From: Archaeoglobales archaeon
GTDB taxonomy: Archaea; Halobacteriota; Archaeoglobi; Archaeoglobales; Archaeoglobaceae
Length of the DNA: 64,000 nt
Reading direction: 5' to 3'
Assembly (NCBI GenBank): GCA_011605865.1
Contig: JAAOZI010000012.1
Location: 24,068-88,067 of the forward strand
Numbering within the stretch: the first letter of the stretch is position 1; each line of letters begins with the position of its first letter. The notes below the pieces were generated by a model, which did no database searches, was not told where the DNA came from, and was given only the letters and a program-made list of their open reading frames with translations. A program made the translations under genes and the position numbers. This document shows positions 34,112 to 43,539 of the stretch, in pieces.

Positions 34112-35122
34112 ATGCTCCTAATCTTCGATCCGCTATATCTGGTATTAGCTATCCTCGGATACGCAGTAATGTTCCTATTGGCAGGTACAGTAGCACCAAA
34201 AGTAGCTGGGAGAGTTGCTGGAGTTTTTTCATTGTACACATCAATGATACTGCTACTACTGCTGATTGTGGGTGTGTCTGCAGGAATCATCTACGCCATA
34301 ATAAGCTTTGCAAACATTACAGTAGACATCCTAGCTCTAGTGATATTCGTAGTTCTCGTGAACCTTATAATCTACTTTATATCCCCCTACATGATCAACA
34401 TCAGCTATGGAGCAAGGCCTAGCACCGAATTGCAGGAGATCGTAAATAGAGTTGCATCTAGACTTGGAGTAAAAGCTCCAAAGGCCGTTGTTGTCAGCAG
34501 TCCTCCAAATGCGTTCGCATATGGAAACATACTCACAGGGAAATACGTTGCCGTCTCGGATTCGCTTTTGAACATGCTCTCAAGGGATGAAATTGAAGCC
34601 GTTGTCGGGCATGAGATAGGGCATCACAAACACAGAGATAATCTATTCATGCTTTTCCTAGGGATTCTACCCTCTATTATCTTTTACTTGGGCTACATGC
34701 TCATTCACTCCGCTTCCTCTTCACGCAACGAGAATAGGGGAGCTCAGCTTGCGATATTAGGCATCGCAGCTGTGGTCGTATCCTTTGTCATTCAAGTTCT
34801 TGTTTTGGCGTTCAGCAGGCTAAGGGAGTACTTTGCAGATACTGAAGGTGTCAAGGCAACTAGCAAGGACTCCATGCAGAGAAGTCTTGCAAAGATTCAC
34901 TTCTTCTATCACCGCTATCCCTCCGCAAGTGAGGTATTGGCTGAGAGCAAACTGAAGGCTCTATTCATTTATGCGCTCGTCAACACGATAGCGAGCCCGT
35001 TTGTTACGAGAGCCGACATTGAAAGACTAAAAAGAGAGAAAGTGTCTCCAATCGAAGAATTTCTCTCTACACATCCACCAATTCCGAAAAGGTTAGCCTT
35101 TATAGATAGCTTAAGGTTTTAG
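34112..35122 (+). CDS. htpX: M48-family membrane zinc protease HtpX
   Basis: A 336-residue membrane metalloprotease for quality control of membrane proteins. Two N-terminal helices (residues ~8-28, 42-66), a third near 72-92, the zinc motif HEIGHH (167-172), two further helices (~177-197, 212-235) and the third ligand in REYFADTEG. PPNAFAYGN is the conserved substrate-side loop. A TATA-like ATTTTTTAAG lies about 25 bases upstream. It converges on the PH-like gene with a 23-base overlap. Confidence 0.94.
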   Translation: MLLIFDPLYLVLAILGYAVMFLLAGTVAPKVAGRVAGVFSLYTSMILLLLLIVGVSAGIIYAIISFANITVDILALVIFVVLVNLIIYFISPYMINISYGARPSTELQEIVNRVASRLGVKAPKAVVVSSPPNAFAYGNILTGKYVAVSDSLLNMLSRDEIEAVVGHEIGHHKHRDNLFMLFLGILPSIIFYLGYMLIHSASSSRNENRGAQLAILGIAAVVVSFVIQVLVLAFSRLREYFADTEGVKATSKDSMQRSLAKIHFFYHRYPSASEVLAESKLKALFIYALVNTIASPFVTRADIERLKREKVSPIEEFLSTHPPIPKRLAFIDSLRF

Positions 35123-35621
35123 CCTCCCCGTTCTTTTTTTGAGTTAGTTTTTTAACTGCCCCAATTCTAACAAGCTCAACAGCATTTGCGATTTCCAAGA
35201 GATCTTCAAAGCTCTTACTCCTTATCCTAAACTCCCTCCCATAATCTACGGTTATTGCCAAAAAGTAAGATCTAGTAAGCTTCCACCAGTAGATGAGCAG
35301 AAACGAGATTCCAAGCATCGCAACTGGTAAAACAAAAAATATCATGGCTGAGAGAAAAGAATCAATCCTCGGAACGAATGAGAGTAGGAGAGATGATGCG
35401 GCAAGCAATATCATTCCGGATAATAGGTAGCCAACTTTGTTATCTTTCTGTATTTTTAAGTTTTTTATCGCCGATACGTGGGTTATTTTCACTTCCTCCG
35501 AACTCTCAAATAAAATTCGCTCTTCAGTTATCCTCACCCTGCCTTTTTTTGCTTTCAAATCATTTTCGACAGTATAAACATTTGTCTCGAAGAGAACCTT
35601 CTCCGGTACAACAATCTCCAT
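35100..35621 (-). CDS. PH-like membrane protein of unknown function
   Basis: 173 residues from ATG 35621 (the frame is open to 35690, but MEIVVPEKVLFE starts the ordered part). A beta-rich N-terminal half (KGRVRITEERILFESSEEVKITHVSAIKNLKI) resembles bacterial PH domains. A hydrophobic hairpin of two helices (~67-90, 98-120) and a second beta/alpha segment (FLAITVDYGREFRIRSKSFEDLLEIANAVELVR) follow. This looks like a PH-like domain interrupted by two membrane spans. Function unknown. Confidence 0.68.
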   Translation of the reverse strand: MEIVVPEKVLFETNVYTVENDLKAKKGRVRITEERILFESSEEVKITHVSAIKNLKIQKDNKVGYLLSGMILLAASSLLLSFVPRIDSFLSAMIFFVLPVAMLGISFLLIYWWKLTRSYFLAITVDYGREFRIRSKSFEDLLEIANAVELVRIGAVKKLTQKKNGEAKTLSYL

Positions 35622-35721
35622 ACTACGAAAAAATTTGGCAAGATAAAATTTTTTTCTTGTAAAAATGGAAGTCAAATTCTGAAATAGCAAAGTTTTAATC
35701 CACCAAAAGAGCCTTGAATTG

Positions 35722-37752
35722 ATGAAAGCATTTTTTTATCCTAAAAAAGTCGCGGTCGTTGGAGCTTCCGCAAAAAAAGGTTCAGTGGGCAATGAAATAC
35801 TCAAAAATTTAAAAGCCTTCAAAGGAAGTCTATACGCCGTTAATCCAAAATATTCCGAGATAGAGGGAGTTGAATGTTATCCCTCAGTTTCTTCTCTTCC
35901 AGAGACAGTTGATCTGGCTATAATCGCCATACCAGCCCGAACAGTAGCAGACGTTGTTGACGAGTGTGGAAGAAGGGGAATAAAAAACATTATTGTTATC
36001 TCAGCAGGCTTCAAAGAAACTGGAGTTGAAGGTGCAAGGTTAGAAGAGAAATTGATAGAAGTTGCAAAAAAATATAATATAAAACTCCTTGGACCGAATT
36101 GCCTTGGAGTGATGAACCCTGAAATAAATCTGAATGCAACATTCAGTCCATTCATGCCGAGAAAAGGGAGAATTGCATTCCTAAGCCAATCAGGCGCCTT
36201 TATCCTTGCAGTAACCCTTTGGGCTCAAAAAACCAAGTTTGGATTCAGCAAAATAGTCAGCATGGGCAATAAAGCTATACTAGATGAGGCAGACTTCCTA
36301 GAATATTTTGCTGAAGATGATAGAACAGATGTGATCATGCTTTACATTGAGGGCGTTAAAAACGGCAAGAGGTTTATGGAGGTTTCGAAAAAAGTAGGAA
36401 AGGATAAACCGATAGTTGTACTAAAGGCTGGAAAAACTGAAAGTGGGGCTAGAGCTGCTTCAAGTCACACCGGTAGTCTTGCCGGGAGTTACGAGGTATA
36501 TAAGACGGCATTTGAGCAATGTGGAATTGTAACTGCCGAAAACGCCGAAGAGCTCTTTGATTTCTCGTTCGCCTTATCAAAATACAGGAAGATCGGAAAG
36601 GTTGCAATAATTACAAACTCTGGAGGACCTGGAGTTATGGCCTCGGACGCTGTCGAAATATATGGTCTTGAGATGTCAAATTTTAGTATCGAAACCATAA
36701 AAGCTCTAAAAGAGCTTCTCCCACCTTCTGCAAACTTCTATAACCCTGTTGATGTTCTCGGCGATGCCGATACTGAAAGGTTCATAAAGACACTAAAAAT
36801 TTTATCCGAAGACCCTAACGTGAACTCTATTATCTCCATTCTGGCTCCGACTGCACAAATAGATTTTGAAAGAGTTGTAGATGAAGTTTTAAAGGTAAAA
36901 AAACCTATTTTCTGTTGCTTTATGGGATTGGATAGCAAAAATGAGGACAGATTAATAGAGAACGGAATTCCAAACTTTTTTGATCCTTCAAGGGCTGTGA
37001 GGGTGATGTCTTCTGTCGAAAAATATTCAAAAATGAGTTTCGAAAAGAGAGAGGTTCCGAAGTTTGATGTTTCCGAGAAATCAAGAGAAGTTTTCGAGAA
37101 AATAAAGAAAAAGTTTGTCGGTATTGAGGGTATGGAGCTTCTGGACTGCTATGGAATAAAGATTGCTCCCTTCGGAATTGCTAGGAATGCTGAAGAGGCG
37201 CTAGAAATAGCTGATAGAATAGGTTATCCGGTCGTCTTGAAAATCGTTTCGCCAGATATAGTCCACAAAAGTGATATAGGCGCTATAAAACTCAACGTTA
37301 CTAGAGAGAACATAAAAAGGAGCTTCTATGATATAGTTTCAAGGGTTGAAAGTCTAATGCCTGAAGCAAGAATAGAAGGCGTTATGGTTCAGAAAATGAT
37401 CTCAGGAGGGAGAGAGGTGATAATAGGATTAAAGAAAGACCCACAATTTGGTAAAGTTGTGATGTTCGGTCTTGGTGGTATTTATGTCGAGGTTTTCAAG
37501 GACGTGTCTTTCAAGATTGCACCGTTGAGCTGGGATGATGCCTATGATATGATAAAAAAGGTTAAATCCTACCAACTCCTAAAAGGTGTAAGAGGTGAAA
37601 AAGGCGTGGATATAGATGCAATTGCGGAAACTATTTTGAGATTCACCCAACTGGGGATGGATTATCCAGTTCTTGAAATGGAAATAAATCCACTGAAAGT
37701 TTTTGAAAAAGGTTGTGTTGCTATCGACTTTAGAATGTTTTTGGAGGTGTGA
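35722..37752 (+). CDS. acd: ADP-forming acetate/acyl-CoA synthetase, fused alpha-beta
   Basis: Makes ATP from acyl-CoA, ADP and phosphate, a main substrate-level ATP step in archaeal fermentative or peptide metabolism. The chain has about 676 residues in the order CoA-binding domain (VAVVGASAKKGSVGNEI), ligase domain with the phosphohistidine in ASSHTGSLAGSYEVY (His249 from ATG 35722), then an ATP-grasp beta part (RIGYPVVLKIVSPDIVHKSDIG, VMFGLGGIYVEVFKDVSF). Fused alpha-beta subunits are known in Archaeoglobus-type enzymes. The partner gene overlaps its stop by four bases. Confidence 0.93.
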   Translation: MKAFFYPKKVAVVGASAKKGSVGNEILKNLKAFKGSLYAVNPKYSEIEGVECYPSVSSLPETVDLAIIAIPARTVADVVDECGRRGIKNIIVISAGFKETGVEGARLEEKLIEVAKKYNIKLLGPNCLGVMNPEINLNATFSPFMPRKGRIAFLSQSGAFILAVTLWAQKTKFGFSKIVSMGNKAILDEADFLEYFAEDDRTDVIMLYIEGVKNGKRFMEVSKKVGKDKPIVVLKAGKTESGARAASSHTGSLAGSYEVYKTAFEQCGIVTAENAEELFDFSFALSKYRKIGKVAIITNSGGPGVMASDAVEIYGLEMSNFSIETIKALKELLPPSANFYNPVDVLGDADTERFIKTLKILSEDPNVNSIISILAPTAQIDFERVVDEVLKVKKPIFCCFMGLDSKNEDRLIENGIPNFFDPSRAVRVMSSVEKYSKMSFEKREVPKFDVSEKSREVFEKIKKKFVGIEGMELLDCYGIKIAPFGIARNAEEALEIADRIGYPVVLKIVSPDIVHKSDIGAIKLNVTRENIKRSFYDIVSRVESLMPEARIEGVMVQKMISGGREVIIGLKKDPQFGKVVMFGLGGIYVEVFKDVSFKIAPLSWDDAYDMIKKVKSYQLLKGVRGEKGVDIDAIAETILRFTQLGMDYPVLEMEINPLKVFEKGCVAIDFRMFLEV

Positions 37753-38792
37753 GAATGAAGAAAATATTTGTATCTTCAACGGAAAGCTATTCCGGAAAAA
37801 GCGGTGTTGCGATTTCCCTTATGATGATCTTAAAAGAAAGGGGGTACGAAGTCGGTTATTTCAAGCCATTTGGCCTAAATCCGCTTAAGCTGAAAGATGA
37901 AACTTGTGACGAAGACGTTCATTTCATAAAGAATGATCTAAATATAGAAGTCTCTTGCCCAATACTTCTAGATAAACCATACATTGATTTCGCTGTTTCA
38001 GAAGATCCCCTCAGATTGAAGAAAGAAATACTCGACGCTTTTTCAAAACTTAAAAAAGATGTTGTTATCATTGAAGGATCCCAAGACTATCAAACCGGGA
38101 CATCGCTTGGAATCTGCGATATCGAATTGGCAGAGCTACTCGACTCAAAGGTTTTAATGGTTGCAAAATATTCCAACGATTTTGTGATAGACAAAATCCT
38201 CATTGCAAAAAAACTCTTTGATGAAAGGCTTCATGACGTCATTCTGAACCAAGTTTCGGGTTATAAAAAGTCCTATATCAAAGCCTTGGCCGAGAACGTT
38301 TTTAAAAAGTTCGATCTTGAGATTCTAGGTATAATTCCAAAAGATCCATTCCTCATGAGTTTAAAGGTTTCAGAAATAGCCAAAGCCATAGATGGAGAGT
38401 TTCTAGTAAAATCGGAGAAGGATGAGGATATAGAACAGGTAATAGTAGGTGCGATGAGAAGCGAGTCAGCATCTCAACAACTGAGACGGGCGAGAAACTA
38501 TGCTCTAGTAGTTGGCGGGGATAGAGATGAGATCATAAACCTAGCAATTCAAAGTGGAGCAAAGTGCGTAATTGCGACTGGCAACCTGGAACCCTCCGCC
38601 ATGATTTTGGCTTTGGCCGATAAAAACGGAGTTCCAATCATTCTTTCAAAGACAGATACTGCAACTACAATGGCAAAAATTCATGAAAACTTCGGAAAAA
38701 TAAGACTGAGGGGGGAGAAAATAAGGAGGATGAGAAAACTAATTGAGGAAAACGTAAACTTGGAAAGACTATTCAGAAGCTTCGGGCTTTAA
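37749..38792 (+). CDS. phosphotransacetylase N-domain-like protein (BioD-like NTPase plus DRTGG)
   Basis: A 347-residue protein with an N-terminal dethiobiotin-synthetase-like P-loop domain (VSSTESYSGKSGV, a Walker A variant; VVIIEGSQDYQTG) and a C-terminal DRTGG domain (residues ~215-325, ALVVGGDRDEII, CVIATGNLEPSAMIL). These two domains form the regulatory N-half of some bacterial phosphotransacetylases; the catalytic PTA domain is absent. It overlaps acd by four bases (ATGA), so a regulatory or accessory role for the acyl-CoA synthetase is a fair inference. Confidence 0.83.
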   Translation: MRMKKIFVSSTESYSGKSGVAISLMMILKERGYEVGYFKPFGLNPLKLKDETCDEDVHFIKNDLNIEVSCPILLDKPYIDFAVSEDPLRLKKEILDAFSKLKKDVVIIEGSQDYQTGTSLGICDIELAELLDSKVLMVAKYSNDFVIDKILIAKKLFDERLHDVILNQVSGYKKSYIKALAENVFKKFDLEILGIIPKDPFLMSLKVSEIAKAIDGEFLVKSEKDEDIEQVIVGAMRSESASQQLRRARNYALVVGGDRDEIINLAIQSGAKCVIATGNLEPSAMILALADKNGVPIILSKTDTATTMAKIHENFGKIRLRGEKIRRMRKLIEENVNLERLFRSFGL

Positions 38793-39270
38793 AGGTAGCT
38801 CCATATATATCTCATAGCTCGCCAAGACAGTTTTAAAACCGCATTTTTTATAAACCCTTATAGCCCTCCAATTAAGTCGGTCAGTAACCAAGCTTATCTT
38901 CTTATAACATACTCTCTTACAGTACTCCACTATCGCTTTGACCATTTCGGTCCCTATTCCCTGATTCTGGTAGCTCCTAGTAAGGTAATTGCCAAATCGA
39001 CAACACCTTTATTACTTTCATCTTCTACTATTGTTAGGTGACCAACAATATTTCCATTATGTTCTGCAACAATCGAAAAACCTTTTTGCTCGAGATACCT
39101 GAGCCAAGTTTCTATCGCAAACCTACCAACCGGCGGAAGCCCAAGAGATCGATCTTCAGGCTCATAGTTCAAATACATGTTCACGAGTTTTTCCATGTCT
39201 TCCGGTTTATAGGCCCTTATTTTAATCTCTCTTCCAAGCTTATCCTTAAAAATAATTGTTTCAAAATTTT
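38769..39270 (-). pseudogene. frameshifted GNAT (RimI-type) acetyltransferase
   Basis: Three pieces of one GNAT protein are visible. EIKIRAYKPEDMEKLVNMYLNYEPED and FSIVAEHNGNIVGHLTIVEDE are in one frame and run into a stop near 38954. In the next frame YQNQGIGTEMVKAIVEYCKR (the acetyl-CoA loop Q-x-x-G-I-G) continues to NWRAIRVYKKCGFKT and a stop at 38769. One frameshift near 38975 joins them. No good in-frame start precedes IKIRAY. The 3' end runs 24 bases into the convergent upstream gene. Confidence 0.78.
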
Positions 39271-39306
39271 TATCTAAAATCGTACATCACCCACCATTTT
39301 TTAGAC

Positions 39307-39444
39307 TCACAGGCTTCGCAACTGGGAAGAAACCCTACCTCCAGATCCCGATTCTTTTTTTTGAATTATCCTGCAAATTTCTCTAACCTTTGTTGCATAA
39401 TCAACCACAACAACGTTTTTAGTCATAACTTCACCAATTTTCAT
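39307..39444 (-). pseudogene. truncated CBS-domain protein
   Basis: A 45-codon frame beginning MKIGEVMTKNVVVVDYATKV, a clear CBS-domain start, continues REICRIIQKKESGSG, then loses similarity and stops (RVSSQLRSL). A CBS domain needs about 60 residues, and normally two occur in tandem, so this is the 5' stub of a lost gene. With the adjacent GNAT pseudogene it marks a decaying segment between acd and the methyltransferase. Confidence 0.7.
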
Positions 39445-39484
39445 AAGTAACATTGCCCAAAACATTATATTATACTTGCGCTTT

Positions 39485-40429
39485 TTATTCTTCTCTGATT
39501 AATTTAGCTACAAAGAAACCGGCACAGCGGTGAATGTGGGGATAAAGTCTCCTAGCCTTGCTTACGTCAATTTTTGTAAGATTTAGAGCTTTTTCTCCAT
39601 ATTCTATTTCTAGGAGTCTTGCTTTTCTCTTCGAAAGCAAATACTCGATTACAAATTCATTTTCTTCTGGGGTAAGTGAACAAGTTGAATAAACCAAGAT
39701 TCCTCCTGGCTTCAAACAGTCAAAAGCTGCAATTATTAGTTCTTTTTGTAAATTTGAGCAAAAGACGATATCTCTAACACCTCTATCTGTCTTCCTCGTT
39801 GGATCTTTAAAAATTATCCCCTCGCCCGTGCAAGGGGCATCAAGAAGAATCTTATCGGCCTTTATACCGTATCTTGGGAAGCTCCTAGCATCAATATTCA
39901 TAATCGCAACGTTCATCGCCCCCATTCTGTTTACGTTATCTATTAAAGCCTGCAATCTCTCTTTTTGCGGCTCTATTGCGATTATCAATCCCTCGTTCCT
40001 CATCAGCATAGCCATAAATGTGGTTTTCCCTCCAGGAGACGCACAGAAGTCGATGACCAGTTCGTTCGGTTTGGGATTGAGCGCTAAAGGAGGAATGCAA
40101 GAACTCTTGTCCATGATGTAATAGTATCCCATCAAATACTCCGGTGTTGCACCAATTGAATATTTCTCCTCGACCACTTCATAACAATAAGGTACCTCTG
40201 TTTTTTTCAGCTTAAATCCCCTGCTTTCGAGCCGATTTAGCAGTTCTTCTTCAGATATTTTAATTGTGTTTACTCTTATATACTTGGGTAATCCTCTCTC
40301 GAACGCTTCAGCTATTTTTTCAGCATTCTCGCCAAAGAATTTCAGCCATCTTCTCATTATAAACTCATCATAACCGTATTTTTTTGCTAGCTCCCTTGAC
40401 TTTTCGGTAGAAGGGAAATCAAGAATCAT
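39485..40429 (-). CDS. NOL1/NOP2/Sun-family RNA m5C methyltransferase
   Basis: A 314-residue SAM-dependent cytosine-5 RNA methyltransferase. Motif I VIDFCASPGGKTTFMA, motif IV DAPCTGEG with one catalytic Cys, motif VI YSTCSLTPEENE with the second Cys, and an N-terminal RNA-binding part (LPKYIRVNTIKIS). Whether it modifies tRNA or rRNA cannot be told. It overlaps the rqcH stop by four bases and is probably co-transcribed. Confidence 0.92.
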   Translation of the reverse strand: MILDFPSTEKSRELAKKYGYDEFIMRRWLKFFGENAEKIAEAFERGLPKYIRVNTIKISEEELLNRLESRGFKLKKTEVPYCYEVVEEKYSIGATPEYLMGYYYIMDKSSCIPPLALNPKPNELVIDFCASPGGKTTFMAMLMRNEGLIIAIEPQKERLQALIDNVNRMGAMNVAIMNIDARSFPRYGIKADKILLDAPCTGEGIIFKDPTRKTDRGVRDIVFCSNLQKELIIAAFDCLKPGGILVYSTCSLTPEENEFVIEYLLSKRKARLLEIEYGEKALNLTKIDVSKARRLYPHIHRCAGFFVAKLIREE

Positions 40430-42189
40430 ACTATCCTAGATTTGCCGGGAGGCAAAAATTTCATTATTTCATCGGGTTTGGCAATTGTTTTAACGATGTA
40501 TGAATTCTCCCCAGCCTTCTCGGCTAAAATTCTCGCAATTTCCAAACTAAGTTCCTCCTGCTTCACATCCCCTATCTCGAGTTCTACGTAATAATCTGCC
40601 CATTTCTTTACAGCGCTTACAGGACCGCCAATCAGTCTCATCTTCTCAAGTTCAACCCCAATTGCGCATCTAAGTTCTACAGTAATGTAATTTCTATCTC
40701 CAACTATGTAAAAGCTTCCTTTTGGCAAATATTCACCAGCTTTTGCCGACCTAAGAACCTGCTCTGGTCTTACATAGTATACTTCTGCAGAATGTTTGCC
40801 CTCCTTCCAAAGGGAGGAATATATAGCAGCAAATTCTGCTGCCTCTACTAAACTACTTTCCGGAGCTTCCTGCCCCAATTTCAAAATTACAGCTGGAGCT
40901 CCCGGTGTTTGCGTGTGGAAGAACAAATCTCTATTTTCTAAATGCTTCGAAACTATTTCCATGTTCATCCTTGCATTTCTTCCACCAATAGCTAAAAAGC
41001 CGTCAGAAGTTATGACCCATCTGTATTCTTCAAACCATTCCCTTTTTCTAGTAACTCTAAAACCCAATATTTTTGGCTTATTTTTTTCTTTTTCTAGTTC
41101 CTCCAAGGTTTTTTGGATTGCAAACTTTAATCCCTCGATCTTCTCCTTCATTTTTTTAGCCTTTTCATAATAAATCTCCGCGCTACCGGGAACTCCTCTA
41201 TCAATGTTTACCTCAAATTCTTTACCATCAAGTCTGATCTTAGCCACTCTCTTAACTTCATCATAACTCAAAACATTTTCAGCTTTTTCCCTTCTCCTGA
41301 GTTTTTCTATAATTTCGTTAATTTTCTCGTAATTGGAATATATCACATCAGCTATTTCTCTGTACTCTCTCATTTCTGCTTCATAATTTTTCAAAGTTTC
41401 TTCTTGGACGGCGAGCCTTTTCCTGATCTTTTCAACTTCCTCACTCCCTTTCTGCTCATCAATCGCAATTCTAGAATAAAATTCATCGAGGGCTTCGTTG
41501 AAAGTTTTGAAGTATTTCTTTTCAAAGTCTTTGTAGAAAAGCAGATCCATCGGGACTACGTCTATGAATTTTGAATCCTTTATTATTATTTGGGGTTTTG
41601 GTTCAAAGTTAAGCAACCCTCCAATAACTTCGTTTAAAATCTTTTTTTCCTCTTCGTTTAGCTCAGAGAATTTCTTCTTCTTATCTATTCCAGATCTAAG
41701 ACAAATTTCCTCGGCATAAAGACCTCCAAAACCAGAATTAGCTAGATATCTGACCAATTCTCTGTTTTCATCAACTTTTCTCTCTGTTGTGATCTTCTTT
41801 ATTTCCCTCAAAGGCATTATCACCTTTTCTCCTTCCATCAAAATTATATTGCCTTTAGAGAAAAGCTCTGCAACGATTTTCTTTTCTCCAAAGTCTACTA
41901 TAACAACTCTATCGAAATTCCGCTGTTTTATTTCTCTTATTCTTTTACCCTCCAAATGTTTTCTTAAGAGCATCGCAAAAGGGGTAGGAAACTTCGGGCT
42001 CTCTTTTGGAAACTTTGTGAGGTGAATTCTCCTACCAGCTTCGATTATTAAGTCGTATTTATCACCAGCATAAATTCTAATCCTAATTTCATCTGGAGGA
42101 TAATGATAAATCTTTTCGACTTTACCTCCCACGAGTTTCTGAAGTTCTGCGACGCAGGCTTTTATATCAAAGGATGTCATCTGCTTCAT
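40426..42189 (-). CDS. rqcH: RqcH/NEMF-family ribosome quality control protein (NFACT)
   Basis: A 587-residue homologue of bacterial RqcH and eukaryotic NEMF/Rqc2, which add C-terminal tails to nascent chains on stalled 60S/50S subunits. The NFACT-N part has the Asp93-Arg94 motif (RNFDRVVIV); a coiled-coil lies at about 260-310 and 360-390; NFACT-R starts REWFEEYRWVITSDGFLAIGGR and FFHTQTPGAPAVILK. The full archaeal domain order N-HhH-CC-R is present. The gene is followed by the RNA m5C methyltransferase. Confidence 0.93.
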   Translation of the reverse strand: MKQMTSFDIKACVAELQKLVGGKVEKIYHYPPDEIRIRIYAGDKYDLIIEAGRRIHLTKFPKESPKFPTPFAMLLRKHLEGKRIREIKQRNFDRVVIVDFGEKKIVAELFSKGNIILMEGEKVIMPLREIKKITTERKVDENRELVRYLANSGFGGLYAEEICLRSGIDKKKKFSELNEEEKKILNEVIGGLLNFEPKPQIIIKDSKFIDVVPMDLLFYKDFEKKYFKTFNEALDEFYSRIAIDEQKGSEEVEKIRKRLAVQEETLKNYEAEMREYREIADVIYSNYEKINEIIEKLRRREKAENVLSYDEVKRVAKIRLDGKEFEVNIDRGVPGSAEIYYEKAKKMKEKIEGLKFAIQKTLEELEKEKNKPKILGFRVTRKREWFEEYRWVITSDGFLAIGGRNARMNMEIVSKHLENRDLFFHTQTPGAPAVILKLGQEAPESSLVEAAEFAAIYSSLWKEGKHSAEVYYVRPEQVLRSAKAGEYLPKGSFYIVGDRNYITVELRCAIGVELEKMRLIGGPVSAVKKWADYYVELEIGDVKQEELSLEIARILAEKAGENSYIVKTIAKPDEIMKFLPPGKSRIV

Positions 42190-42234
42190 ATTACTAGCTT
42201 AGACATCGCTTAATTAAATGCTCTTCGTTAAAAA

Positions 42235-42311
<77 letters not shown>

Positions 42312-42398
42312 TATTTATCTTCAGTTAATTCTAGGTGCTAGCTTTATTATTTATTTCAGGATATTTAAAGCTTTGTGATCATTGAACCGAATATTAAA

Positions 42399-43535
42399 CT
42401 ACCGCAAGATCTTTGCGAGAACTTCGACCGCAAGATCTATGTCCTCTTTTCTGATTATCAACGGGGGAACGAGTCTGAGATTGTCCTCAGAAGTAGCATT
42501 AAGAACAACCCCCTGCTCAAGCCCTTTCTTCACTATCTCCTCCGCATTCGGAACCTTTACACCTATCATCAAACCTTTCCCTCTGACCTCACTAAACATC
42601 TCCCCCAGCCTTTCCATAAAGTATTTCCCCATTTTTTCAGAATTCTCCACAAGTTTGTACTTTTCTATAATCTCGATAGTTGCTATACTCGCCGCGCAGG
42701 CTAAAGGATTACCGCCAAAAGTCGACCCGTGATCACCTTTTTCTAGTTTCTCAGCAACTTCTTCTGTAACAGCCGAGCACCCAATTGGAAATCCAGAACC
42801 CATTGCCTTAGCCATTGCTATTATATCTGGCTCAACATCATAGTGCTCTTTTGCAAACCATTTTCCGGTTCTACCAAATCCGGTTTGGACTTCATCTACT
42901 ATAACGAGATAACCATATTCCTCCTTGAGCTCAAAGATTGTCTTTACGAATTCTTCACTTGCAGGATAAACACCTGCCTCCCCCTGAATCAGCTCCAGAA
43001 TTACCGCAGCCGTATTCTCGTCAACTTTTTTCTCAAGATCTGAAGCATCGTTAAACTTGGCAAACTCCACCGGTTGAACAAGAGGTTCAAAGGGCTTTCT
43101 GAACTTTTCTTTATAAGTTACTGAAAGGGCACCCATCGTTCTTCCGTGGAAACCATTGGTGAATGCAACAAATTTCTTTTTTCCGGTTGCTTTTCTAGCA
43201 AATTTTAAAGAAGCTTCAACTGCTTCAGTTCCGCTATTGCAGAAAAAAAATTTGTCCATTCCGGTTATTTTTTTCAGCTTTTCAGCTAAAATTATTTGCG
43301 GAATCGTGTAATAGAGATTCGAGACTTGTACGAGCTTCTTTAACTGACTGTAAACTTTCTCGACAAATTCTGGATGAGAATGGCCTATTGCAACACAAGC
43401 TATTCCGGAGACCAAATCTAGATACCTTTTCCCGTGTATGTCGTAGAGATAACACCCTTCACCCCGCTCAAAAATAACTTCTTTTCTCTTGTAAACTGGA
43501 ACTATCAGATTTTTCTCCTTCTCAATCCAGTCCAT
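42399..43535 (-). CDS. argD: acetylornithine (or LysW-lysine) aminotransferase
   Basis: A class III PLP aminotransferase of 378 residues. Signatures are SGIACVAIGHSHPEF, FFCNSGTEAVEASLKFAR, GFHGRTMGALS, VDEVQTGFGRTG, and the PLP lysine Lys243 in AMAKAMGSGFPIG, followed by GDHGSTFGGNPLACAA. It acts in arginine synthesis and possibly lysine synthesis. It begins four bases after apgM and closes the pheT-apgM-argD operon. Confidence 0.93.
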   Translation of the reverse strand: MDWIEKEKNLIVPVYKRKEVIFERGEGCYLYDIHGKRYLDLVSGIACVAIGHSHPEFVEKVYSQLKKLVQVSNLYYTIPQIILAEKLKKITGMDKFFFCNSGTEAVEASLKFARKATGKKKFVAFTNGFHGRTMGALSVTYKEKFRKPFEPLVQPVEFAKFNDASDLEKKVDENTAAVILELIQGEAGVYPASEEFVKTIFELKEEYGYLVIVDEVQTGFGRTGKWFAKEHYDVEPDIIAMAKAMGSGFPIGCSAVTEEVAEKLEKGDHGSTFGGNPLACAASIATIEIIEKYKLVENSEKMGKYFMERLGEMFSEVRGKGLMIGVKVPNAEEIVKKGLEQGVVLNATSEDNLRLVPPLIIRKEDIDLAVEVLAKILR

Positions 43536-43539
43536 ATAT

